This document shows positions 57,660 through 64,000 of a stretch of 64,000 nt of DNA, one piece after another. Under the pieces are notes generated by a model. That model worked only from the letters and a program-made list of their open reading frames with translations, did not search any database and was not told the origin of the DNA. This DNA comes from Enterococcus ureilyticus (GTDB lineage Bacteria > Bacillota > Bacilli > Lactobacillales > Enterococcaceae): the NCBI RefSeq assembly GCF_001730315.1, contig NZ_MIKC01000001.1:124001-188000 (forward strand). Direction: 5' to 3'. A program made the translations under genes and the position numbers. Position 1 is the stretch's first letter; every line of letters begins with the position of its first letter.

Positions 57660-57916
57660 GTAGAATAGAAATGAAACGAAGGAAACTTTTCCTAGTTTAA
57701 ACGATAATTAAATAATCATTGGCACTTTTTATTGGACCGCCAATCCAATAAAAAGAACATTGTAATGACAGCCCAAACTGCCGGAACAACTTGCCAATAG
57801 TGCGAGAAACAAACTCGCTTGTTTTGTTGTATCTGACTTCTTTTTAGATACAAAAGACAGGTTTATTTGTTGGACTATTGTCAACGGTATTGGTGGAAAC
57901 TGATATCGTTTTTTTC
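57660..57916 (+). ncRNA. structured RNA, copy 1 of a tandem pair; unknown family
   Basis: From 57721 it has, in order: GGCAC; an 11-bp hairpin (57725-57735 with 57745-57755) with CGCCAA in its loop; GACAGCCCAAACT (57767-57779); ACAACTTGCC (57786-57795); a five-bp hairpin GCGAG/CTCGC (57802-57818); a hairpin TGTATCT/AGATACA near 57828-57853; and an intrinsic terminator (57884-57909 plus T run). No coding frame explains the conservation. The same plan recurs in copy 2. Boundaries at the 5' end are from the promoter prediction. Confidence 0.7.
57884..57916 (+). terminator. intrinsic terminator of RNA copy 1
   Basis: ACGGTATTGGT (57884-57894) pairs with ACTGATATCGT (57899-57909), with G-T wobbles, followed by seven T. 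Confidence 0.8.
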
Positions 57917-57980
57917 TATTCTGCTACTTTTACATGGGAGGTGAACAGTTTACACATCGTACAAGCATAAAACAGAAAAA

Positions 57981-58206
57981 ATAGGCACTTTATCAATTGG
58001 CGCCAACCGATTGATAAAGCCCTGGATAGACAGCCCAAACTATCTATACAAGTTGCCCATTGCTAGTTCCGAAGTTCTAGCTTCTTTATTGTACCGAACT
58101 TTTGTCTGAATTTCTAGACATGATTGTTATTTTTCGGTCGTTTAGCTAAACTTCTCTCGCATTGGAAACGATATTGGTAGTTGTACACTGCTTGTATCGT
58201 TTTTTT
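57981..58206 (+). ncRNA. structured RNA, copy 2 of the tandem pair; unknown family
   Basis: Same order of parts as copy 1 with diverged sequence: GGCAC; a 13-bp hairpin (57988-58000 with 58007-58019) with the loop CGCCAA; GACAGCCCAAACT (58029-58041), identical to copy 1; ACAAGTTGCC (58048-58057); the hairpin GCTAG/CTAGC (58062-58081), where the middle pair is changed on both sides relative to copy 1; TGTCT/AGACA; and a terminator (58168-58206). No separate promoter is obvious, so it may be reached by read-through from copy 1. Downstream is a 92-codon gene. Confidence 0.7.
58168..58206 (+). terminator. intrinsic terminator of RNA copy 2
   Basis: ACGATATTGGTAGT pairs with ACTGCTTGTATCGT around TGTAC, followed by seven T. 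Confidence 0.8.
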
Positions 58207-58252
58207 GTATCGTTTCTCACATTATTTTGAACGAAAGAAAGGAAGATTTTTT

Positions 58253-58531
58253 ATGAAAAAACCAGTAAAATGTGTTAAAGCAGTTCCTTATCAGGATATT
58301 TTAGATATAAAAGAAGTCTTAGAAAGAATGCAATCCTGGGAAAAACCGTTGTTATTACTAAATGATTTTTTCAGTGACCAAAATATACCTGTGAACAAAA
58401 AGAAAATCATTCGTGACTATTATGCTTGTGGGAAAATTTATCACAGCTATTTTAAGGAAATGGAAAACATGTTGAATATTTTAGAGAAACAAATTTGTGT
58501 CCTTACTGAGAAACAGTCGATTTCTTGCTGA
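58253..58531 (+). CDS. unknown 92-residue protein downstream of the tandem RNA
   Basis: I do not recognise this protein. It is hydrophilic and mostly helical (DILDIKEVLERMQSWEK, then DYYACGKIYHSYFKEMENM) with no membrane segment or signal peptide. Cysteines are at residues ~7, 61, 83 and the C-terminus (...SISC). I chose ATG at 58253, eight bases after AAAGGAAG; the frame opens 24 codons upstream, inside RNA copy 2. If the two RNAs are attenuators, this is the gene they would control, as its start is 47 bases after the second terminator. If they are independent small RNAs, it may be unrelated. Codon use looks ordinary. Confidence 0.65.
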   Translation: MKKPVKCVKAVPYQDILDIKEVLERMQSWEKPLLLLNDFFSDQNIPVNKKKIIRDYYACGKIYHSYFKEMENMLNILEKQICVLTEKQSISC

Positions 58532-58602
58532 TTAAATAGCAAACAAAAGAATCGAAATAAAGCTTACGAACCATTTGTGCGGTAATCATTTAGTTAGAAT
58601 CA

Positions 58603-58645
58603 TTGAGGCTGGTATATGATTCATAGAATTATTGCTCAGCCTCAA
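58603..58645. terminator. GAGGCTG repeat hairpin
   Basis: TTGAGGCTG (from 58603) pairs with CAGCCTCAA (to 58645), with a partly paired centre. It belongs to the same repeat family as 13319 and 23630. T tract on the plus strand is weak (GGGTTTT). It lies 72 bases after the 92-codon gene. I see no gene or other clear element between 58646 and 58800. Confidence 0.55.
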
Positions 58646-58800
58646 ATGGGTTTTAACTTGACAAATAATATTCGATGATACTTCCGTGTTAAATGCAGCC
58701 AAAATGTAATGGTTATTCCACTGACAATTATCACTTTCCTAGAGTTTTTTCTTAGAATTTTTAGTATTATCATTTGACAAAACCACTCATTAGTTTTGCA

Positions 58801-59451
58801 CTAATGTTCTAACAAAAATATATTGTCACAACATTCATTTACTAACTTTTTATTATGAGAAATAAAAAGTACACTCATTTCCTGCTGTTTTTTTAGTAAA
58901 TGAATAATTCTCAATTCATTGATTTTATCCAAACTTGCTGTTGCCTCATCACAAATCAGTAACTTAGGTTTTACTAATAACGACAATGCAATACAAACTC
59001 GCTGATATTGACCACCGCTAAGTTCTCTAGGGCGCTTTGTTAATAATGATTTTGGCAAATGACAGTCATCTAAAACTTTCTTAATACGTAAATTTTCATT
59101 TGATTTATCTACTAATCTAAATTTTCTCAATGGTTCCTGAAGTATTTTTTCAATTTTTTTGGTAGGATCAAGTGCATTTCGGGTATATTGAGCGACCAAT
59201 TGAATGTTTTGCATCCATTGACGCAACTCATATTGCTCTTGCTTTTGTCCGTTTAAATGAATTTCCCCTTCAGAATATGTTTCCAATCCTAAAATAATTT
59301 TAGTCAACGTGGATTTCCCCGAACCATTTTTTCCTATGACACCTACCCACTCACCCTGATTTATGACAAGGTCAAGATTTTGAAAAACAATTTGTTCTTT
59401 ATAGGTTTTGCTTAATTTATCAATCTTTAATAAACTAGAATTCTTATTCAA
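58801..59451 (-). CDS. nickel/peptide-type ABC importer ATPase (NikE/OppF-like)
   Basis: A 216-residue ATPase. Walker A is GVIGKNGSGKSTLTKIILGL near residue 36, the signature LSGGQYQRVCIALSLLVKP near 142, Walker B LLICDEATASLD near 162, and the H-loop LFISHNK near 195. The usual OppF C-terminal extension is missing. It overlaps the next ATPase by eight bases. The two ATPases, two permeases and one binding protein make a complete Opp/Nik-type importer. Confidence 0.88.
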   Translation of the reverse strand: MNKNSSLLKIDKLSKTYKEQIVFQNLDLVINQGEWVGVIGKNGSGKSTLTKIILGLETYSEGEIHLNGQKQEQYELRQWMQNIQLVAQYTRNALDPTKKIEKILQEPLRKFRLVDKSNENLRIKKVLDDCHLPKSLLTKRPRELSGGQYQRVCIALSLLVKPKLLICDEATASLDKINELRIIHLLKKQQEMSVLFISHNKKLVNECCDNIFLLEH

Positions 59452-60151
59452 ATATCTGAATCAACTCCTTCGTGTACTTTTCACTAGGATTGCTAATAAC
59501 TTGCTGGGTCTCTCCAACCTCGATAAGCTGCCCATCTTTCATAATACCTACATGTGTGCTAAATTCTTTGACGATGGTCAGATCATGTGTAATAAAAATA
59601 ATCGTTAAGTTTTTTTCTTGGTAAATCTTCCACAAAAGAGCCAAAATCATTTTCTGACTTACTTCATCTAGCGCACTTGTTGGTTCATCTACTATCAAAA
59701 TCTCAGGTTCGGTAAGTAACGCACTGGCAATAGCAACTCTTTGACACATACCACCACTCAACTCAAATGTGCGTTTATCTAAAATAGAATCAACCGAATC
59801 AAAACCAACCCACTTTAAAAGTTGCTCAATTCGCACTTGCCTAACTTCTTTATTTTCTATTCCTTTTGATTTTAATAGTTGATGCAGCTGGGTTCGTATC
59901 GGTATATTCCTTTGCATACTGCCTATTGGATCCTGTAAAACCAAATCCATTTTTTCTCTATCTGCCTTAATTTTACCCGTTACGCGAAAATTAGCAGGCA
60001 GTAAATTCAAGATCATCCGACTCAAAATGGTTTTCCCCCCACCACTTTCTCCAATAATTGTAAAAAATGCTCCTTTGGGAATTTTTAAAGAAATTCCTTT
60101 TACTATTTCTTGATTTTTCAAAAAAGCAGAACAGTCGATTAATTCAATCAT
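59444..60151 (-). CDS. nickel/peptide-type ABC importer ATPase (NikD/OppD-like)
   Basis: A 235-residue ATPase. Walker A is TIIGESGGGKTILSRMILNL near residue 31, signature LSGGMCQRVAIASALLTEP near 130, Walker B ILIVDEPTSALDEVS near 149, and H-loop IFITHDLTIVKEFS near 183. It lacks the long C-terminal domain of OppD, as is usual for NikD. It overlaps the permease by eight bases. In this family, NikD and NikE form a heterodimer at the inner face of the membrane. Confidence 0.88.
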   Translation of the reverse strand: MIELIDCSAFLKNQEIVKGISLKIPKGAFFTIIGESGGGKTILSRMILNLLPANFRVTGKIKADREKMDLVLQDPIGSMQRNIPIRTQLHQLLKSKGIENKEVRQVRIEQLLKWVGFDSVDSILDKRTFELSGGMCQRVAIASALLTEPEILIVDEPTSALDEVSQKMILALLWKIYQEKNLTIIFITHDLTIVKEFSTHVGIMKDGQLIEVGETQQVISNPSEKYTKELIQIFE

Positions 60152-60926
60152 AAACTACACCCCATTTTTGATTGATCTTTTTGCTGATTCTTTGCGTTAG
60201 TAAAACTATGCCGCTTAACAAAATACCAGGAAAAATAAAAACCCAAGGTGCAACGAAAAAGTAAGCTTTCCCATCAAAAAGAATTGTACCAAGTTCAGGT
60301 GTTGGTGGCTGTATGCCGATACCTAGAAAGGACAAACCAGAAATACTTATCAGTATTTTGCCTAAATCCGTCGTAAACAAAGACATTAATTCTGCCACTA
60401 AATTAGGTAAAATATGATAAAACAACGTATGAAATGTAAATGAACCTCTTAATGGCGCTAGAAGAACAAACTCTTCCGTTTTTATATTCAACACTAAATT
60501 TCGAATGTAGCGAATATATTTTCCTGAGCCACTGATAATTAAAGCTGCCATTACAGTGAAAATCGAATTAGAAAAAAGGCCTGCAAAAACGAGAGCGAGA
60601 ATCATCGAGGGAATACTTATCATTATATCCGCAACTATTGTAATGACTAAATCAATAAACCCACCAATCAAGCCTGCACTACCACCTAAGAGGAGACTGA
60701 TTAAAACAATGCCAATTAGAACCAGAAGAGCGATACTCAATGAATAAAAGCACCCATAAATAACGCGACTAAACAAATCTCTACCTAAATAATCTGTTCC
60801 AAACCAATGTTGCCAACTGATTCCTTGTAAGCGACACTCTTTATCAATCAGGTAAGGATTTTTTAAATTCAAAAAGACAACTATACTAACACTGATAAAA
60901 CAGATTAATTGAACAATCCTTTTCAT
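60144..60926 (-). CDS. ABC importer permease (NikC/DppC-like)
   Basis: A 260-residue permease with about six hydrophobic segments. DCRLQGISWQHWFGTDYLGR-like opening (CRLQGISWQHWFGTDYLGRD near 32-51) and GLSFLGIGIQPPTPELGTIL near 196 are the conserved DppC/NikC blocks. The latter is the EAA-loop region that contacts the ATPase. Overlaps both neighbours (eight and four bases), so the operon is tightly coupled. Confidence 0.9.
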   Translation of the reverse strand: MKRIVQLICFISVSIVVFLNLKNPYLIDKECRLQGISWQHWFGTDYLGRDLFSRVIYGCFYSLSIALLVLIGIVLISLLLGGSAGLIGGFIDLVITIVADIMISIPSMILALVFAGLFSNSIFTVMAALIISGSGKYIRYIRNLVLNIKTEEFVLLAPLRGSFTFHTLFYHILPNLVAELMSLFTTDLGKILISISGLSFLGIGIQPPTPELGTILFDGKAYFFVAPWVFIFPGILLSGIVLLTQRISKKINQKWGVVYD

Positions 60927-61861
60927 TCTTTCCCTCCTTGATTTATAACGACTCTGCTATCTACTTTTTGAATAGCAAGATCAATCAAGTAATTTAGTAT
61001 AAATGTTCCGCAGGCAACAACTAAAGTGATTCCTTGAATGACCGGATAATCTCGAGTTGAAATAGCATCCATCAGTAGCTTTCCAAATCCAGAAATACTA
61101 AAAATAATTTCTATCATCACACAGCTACCAAACAAGTGAACCAAACTCGTTCCATACAGAGATATTAACGCTACAAACAGCTCATTTAACTGGTAATAAT
61201 ACCGGTAGTAGCACTTGATCCCTCTAAATTTGGCCAAAACTTGTCGTTCACTTTTAGCCACAGTCGCAACTAAATCGCTAACCATTTTTGTTAAATAACT
61301 CCCTTCAGCAAAACTGATAACTAAAACAGGTAGAATAAAATGACGAATAGAGCGACTGCCAACAAAGGGAAGCCAATTCAGCTGAACACCAAAAATAAAG
61401 ATAGCTAAAATTGCTAACCAATAAATTGGAAAAGATAACAAAATCGAAAATATCTGTTTCGTCCACTGATATGACGAACTATTCCCAATAACTCCACCAA
61501 TTAAAAGCGAAAGAACAATACAAAGAATAAAAGAACTACTCATTAATCTAAAAGTAACGAAGAATTTTTCTAGAAGTAGTGTTTTCACAGGAAGATTATT
61601 CATAAATGAATGACCTAAATCACCTCTTAGAGTATTTAGCAACCAGTGGACGTATTGATCAAAAAAATTACCCTCTATCCCAAGTTTTGTTCGTGTTTCT
61701 ATAATTACTTCGGGTGATAAAGTTTGAACGCCAAGTTTTCTTAGCACGCTTAATGCCGGGTCACCTGTTGACAAATAAAGTAATCCATAAAGTATAAAGG
61801 TAAAGAGCAACATGCTTATAATTAATCGTAGGGTTTTCTTCAAAAAAATGTGCGTAGACAT
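60923..61861 (-). CDS. ABC importer permease (NikB/DppB-like)
   Basis: A 312-residue permease with about six hydrophobic segments. LYLSTGDPALSVLRKLGVQ near residue 28 and LLNTLRGDLGHSFMNNLPVK near 70 match the DppB/NikB N-terminal half. The EAA-like region is near 208 (VLAKFRGIKCYYRYYY) and is somewhat degenerate. It ends overlapping the next permease by four bases and begins one base after the binding protein stop. Confidence 0.9.
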   Translation of the reverse strand: MSTHIFLKKTLRLIISMLLFTFILYGLLYLSTGDPALSVLRKLGVQTLSPEVIIETRTKLGIEGNFFDQYVHWLLNTLRGDLGHSFMNNLPVKTLLLEKFFVTFRLMSSSFILCIVLSLLIGGVIGNSSSYQWTKQIFSILLSFPIYWLAILAIFIFGVQLNWLPFVGSRSIRHFILPVLVISFAEGSYLTKMVSDLVATVAKSERQVLAKFRGIKCYYRYYYQLNELFVALISLYGTSLVHLFGSCVMIEIIFSISGFGKLLMDAISTRDYPVIQGITLVVACGTFILNYLIDLAIQKVDSRVVINQGGKE

Positions 61862-63427
61862 TTAGTTCACCGCTAATCTTTTGAAATCAATCGGTGCATC
61901 CGATAAACCAGAGTACTCAAATGTAGAAATTTTTTCAGATGTTACAAAGTTTTCATCCTTGTATTCAATTGGTATTGCTAGAGTTTCTTCAGATAGACGA
62001 GCAAAAATGTTATTAAAAATGTCTTGTTGTTTTGCTTTATCGTTGGTTGTTGCATAATCATTTAATAAATTAGTCAGTTTTTCATCATTTGCCAAAACAC
62101 CGTGCGTTCCTGCTTGGTTTTGAAATAATGAGTTCAAAAAATTATATGGAAGCAGCGCATCTGTATACGTTCGATAAAAAATCAAATCATATTTTTTAGT
62201 TTTCCATAAAACATCATAATAGCTTTCTTTATCTAAAATCTGAATATTTAACTTAACACCAGCATTTTTAAGTTCGCTTTCAATAACTTCTGCCTTTTCT
62301 TTCCATTCGGGAAATTCAGTTGTTTGTATAACTAAGGTAAATTGTAGCCTCTCATTTCCTTTCTCATAATAGTTATTTTGATTGAGCTTATAACCTTGGC
62401 TTTCAAAAATTTGTTTTGCTTTATCTAAATCATACGAAGTATTGTGCTGATTTTCTTCCGTTACATATTGTATATTCTCACGAAATAATCCGGCTAACTT
62501 TTTATCAGATAGCTCAGATTTGTTGATTGCTGCTTCTATCCCATTACGAATGGTGGCACTTAGCTGAGAATTATCTGGATTAAAGGCTAAAAAATGTGAC
62601 ATCGTTCCAGTAAATTCATGAACATTGTATTTTTTATCTTTTTTTAAAGAGGAAATATCACTATCAGTAATATCCCCTAATGTCCCTCCAGCAATATCTA
62701 TTTCACCACTTTTAAGTGCTAATGAGCGAGAGCTACCATCTTCAATTGTCTGAAATGTTACATTATAGTTGACTGGGGTTTCATGGTTAAAATATGGATT
62801 GGCTTTCATTACCGTCTGTTCGTCTGAGCTTTCTTCCACGACAAAAGGTCCTGAACCAATTGCTTTTTTAAACTCTCCATCAATTTTCTGATTCTCTACC
62901 GCATTTGGGCTCATAATTCTTAGTGGTCGTGTTTGACACAACTCTGAGAGAACTTGATTCGATACTTTCGTAAATAGCATCTCGACTGTATTTTCATCAA
63001 TTACCGTGATTTTTTCAAGATTTGTTAAAGTTTGTAATGAGGTTGTTTCATTGTTATATTTCGCGCGCTCAATCGTAAATTTCACAGCTTCAGCGTCTAC
63101 TTTACTTCCATCAGAGAACTTGCTATTCTTTTTTAAATGAAACGTATATTTTTTTCCATCCTCAGAAATAACCCACGATTCGGATAATCCAGCTTTGAAT
63201 TCACCTTTCCCTGCATATTCAATCAGTGGCTCATACACTGCTCCATATAATGCCATAGCTGCATCATAAGATGTGGCATCTAATAAATCTGCTTTCCCTT
63301 CATTGGATATAGCAACATTAACCGTTTTTAGTGCTTGATTGTCGATATTTTTATCAGTTATAGCCGTACAACCAACTAGACAGACTAATCCTAACAATAG
63401 ACCCATCATTTTAACTCTTTTCTTCAT
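61862..63427 (-). CDS. lipoprotein substrate-binding protein of a nickel/peptide ABC importer (NikA-like)
   Basis: A 521-residue extracytoplasmic solute-binding protein. A signal peptide ends in the lipobox LVGC at residues 17-20, so the mature protein is anchored by a diacylglyceryl cysteine. The SBP_bac_5 domain follows: YGAVYEPLIEYAGKGEFKAG, then LSESWVISEDGKKYTFHLKK near 90. The segment KKYDLIFYRTYTDALLPYNF near 415 resembles NikA rather than OppA, which favours nickel, a nickel chelate or a metallophore over peptides. The exact ligand is unproven. Its ATG overlaps the methyltransferase stop by four bases. Confidence 0.88.
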   Translation of the reverse strand: MKKRVKMMGLLLGLVCLVGCTAITDKNIDNQALKTVNVAISNEGKADLLDATSYDAAMALYGAVYEPLIEYAGKGEFKAGLSESWVISEDGKKYTFHLKKNSKFSDGSKVDAEAVKFTIERAKYNNETTSLQTLTNLEKITVIDENTVEMLFTKVSNQVLSELCQTRPLRIMSPNAVENQKIDGEFKKAIGSGPFVVEESSDEQTVMKANPYFNHETPVNYNVTFQTIEDGSSRSLALKSGEIDIAGGTLGDITDSDISSLKKDKKYNVHEFTGTMSHFLAFNPDNSQLSATIRNGIEAAINKSELSDKKLAGLFRENIQYVTEENQHNTSYDLDKAKQIFESQGYKLNQNNYYEKGNERLQFTLVIQTTEFPEWKEKAEVIESELKNAGVKLNIQILDKESYYDVLWKTKKYDLIFYRTYTDALLPYNFLNSLFQNQAGTHGVLANDEKLTNLLNDYATTNDKAKQQDIFNNIFARLSEETLAIPIEYKDENFVTSEKISTFEYSGLSDAPIDFKRLAVN

Positions 63428-64000
63428 TGCTTTTCTCCTTTTTTTGTAGCTTTAATCAAGTAAGAATTCTCACAAGATAAAATATAATCATCCACTGATA
63501 GGTAAAATTCTCTGTAATGTGTAACTTGATAGATTGGTTCTCTATATTCTTTTATCAATTCTACTGAAAAGCCTTGCTTTACAAGACTGTCTACAACTTC
63601 TGTCAACGTCTTGTTTTGCATTTTGGTTGCGCCATATTTATCTATTTTTTCCTTCATATAATGCACACTAGGATTTTTTGATTGGTCAGAAAATGAAGCA
63701 TAGTAAACACCTTCATCTTTTAAAACAGCTGATATTGTCTCGAAATGTGTATCTAAATCTTCGATTAAATATAAAACAGATGTACTAATTGCAGTATCAA
63801 ACTTTGTGTCTAAAGTTGTGACATCGTCTGTGTTGACATAATGGATTGGGTAGTCTGTCACTCGACTATTTGCTACTTCAATTGCTTTTTTTGCCAAGTC
63901 TACTCCATAAGCATTACTAAATGGAATTCGATCATGTAAATGCCGCAAAAAACCACCTTGATTACATCCAAAATCTAAAATAGTTCTATTCTGTATATCC
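63424..64000 (-). CDS. SAM-dependent methyltransferase, N-terminus cut by window edge
   Basis: A class I methyltransferase (methyltransf_11/25 type). The SAM motif I is ILDFGCNQGGFLRHLHDRIP, read from the frame that continues to the window edge, so the start lies outside. Motif II-like acidic loop GVDLAKKAIEVA and the post-motif TAISTSVLYLIEDL follow. The substrate cannot be read. It is translationally coupled (ATGA overlap) to the NikA-like binding protein. That coupling suggests a role linked to the imported compound, such as modifying a metallophore or metal-bound ligand, but that is inference. It may also be an unrelated operon partner. Confidence 0.85.
   Translation of the reverse strand, partial: DIQNRTILDFGCNQGGFLRHLHDRIPFSNAYGVDLAKKAIEVANSRVTDYPIHYVNTDDVTTLDTKFDTAISTSVLYLIEDLDTHFETISAVLKDEGVYYASFSDQSKNPSVHYMKEKIDKYGATKMQNKTLTEVVDSLVKQGFSVELIKEYREPIYQVTHYREFYLSVDDYILSCENSYLIKATKKGEKQ

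Noticed and set aside
57933-57985. Leader peptide MGGEQFTHRTSIKQKK between the RNA copies
   Set aside because: The GGGAGG lies inside or after the start, so no ribosome site serves it; probably chance.
57660-58210. Known riboswitch or T-box explanation of the tandem RNA
   Set aside because: No TGGTACCGCG T-box core, and none of the cobalamin, glycine, SAM, PRPP, M-box, guanidine or preQ1 motifs that I could recall fit the shared blocks.

Overview
The window looks like chromosomal DNA of an Enterococcus or very close relative. The DNA is AT-rich, and almost all genes lie on the minus strand behind strong Shine-Dalgarno sites. Gene neighbourhoods are typically lactic/Bacillus: murA2-fba, dinG-tseB(ypmB)-aspB-asnS, trmK-yqfO(Nif3). 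A short hairpin repeat with a GAGGCTG/CTGAGACAT core, which I recall from enterococcal intergenic DNA, occurs three times. Only the left edge (murA) and right edge (methyltransferase) cut genes. I saw no rRNA, tRNA, CRISPR array, insertion sequence or prophage.

Layout. 1-1.9 kb: murA and fba. 2-6.4 kb: a maltose-6'-phosphate operon (PTS EIICB, GH4 6-phospho-alpha-glucosidase, RpiR regulator, small membrane protein) with a promoter and an overlapping cre-like site. 6.6-13.2 kb: YitT, YajQ, asparaginase, a nuclease-helicase fusion, and an isolated argJ with ARG-box-like palindromes. 13.5-23.4 kb: BI-1 protein, MaoC-like protein, murC, asnS, aspB, tseB, dinG. 23.6-26.4 kb: a decayed stretch with a truncated serine-hydrolase-like tail, a frameshifted membrane fragment and a frameshifted 130-residue gene, interspersed with an intact SDR and a DUF697 gene. 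26.5-29.7 kb: an unknown protein and a YjeM-type transporter. 30-34.3 kb: a YtrA-like operon (GntR regulator, two ABC ATPases, three membrane proteins) with its operator on the -10. 34.5-42.2 kb: a YbhN-like flippase-type protein, DUF1294, a lipid kinase, pepT, Nif3-family protein, trmK, and a MutS2-like gene broken by a one-base frameshift. 42.5-48.3 kb: glycogen synthesis operon glgB-glgC-glgD-glgA. 48.5-52.1 kb: a T-box leader, a small P-loop kinase-like gene, and alaS. 52.1-57.5 kb: an unknown protein with an FGE-like tail, a GNAT acetyltransferase, cshB, a VanZ-RDD fusion, a small membrane protein, and a cytidine deaminase that seems to start at ATT. 57.6-58.5 kb: two tandem copies of a structured RNA, each ending in an intrinsic terminator, then a 92-residue protein I do not recognise. 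58.8-64 kb: a methyltransferase translationally coupled to a complete nickel/peptide-type ABC importer.

The best candidate for something undescribed is the tandem RNA pair at 57.66-58.21 kb. The two copies share ordered sequence blocks and hairpins whose stems differ in sequence but keep pairing, and a good promoter sits upstream. I could not match it to an RNA family from memory. Second-tier items are the methyltransferase plus metal/peptide importer operon, the probable ATT start, the isolated argJ with ARG boxes, and a set of interleaved inverted repeats after the GH4 gene. Several starts were moved downstream from the longest ORF to the codon with a proper ribosome binding site; these are stated per gene.
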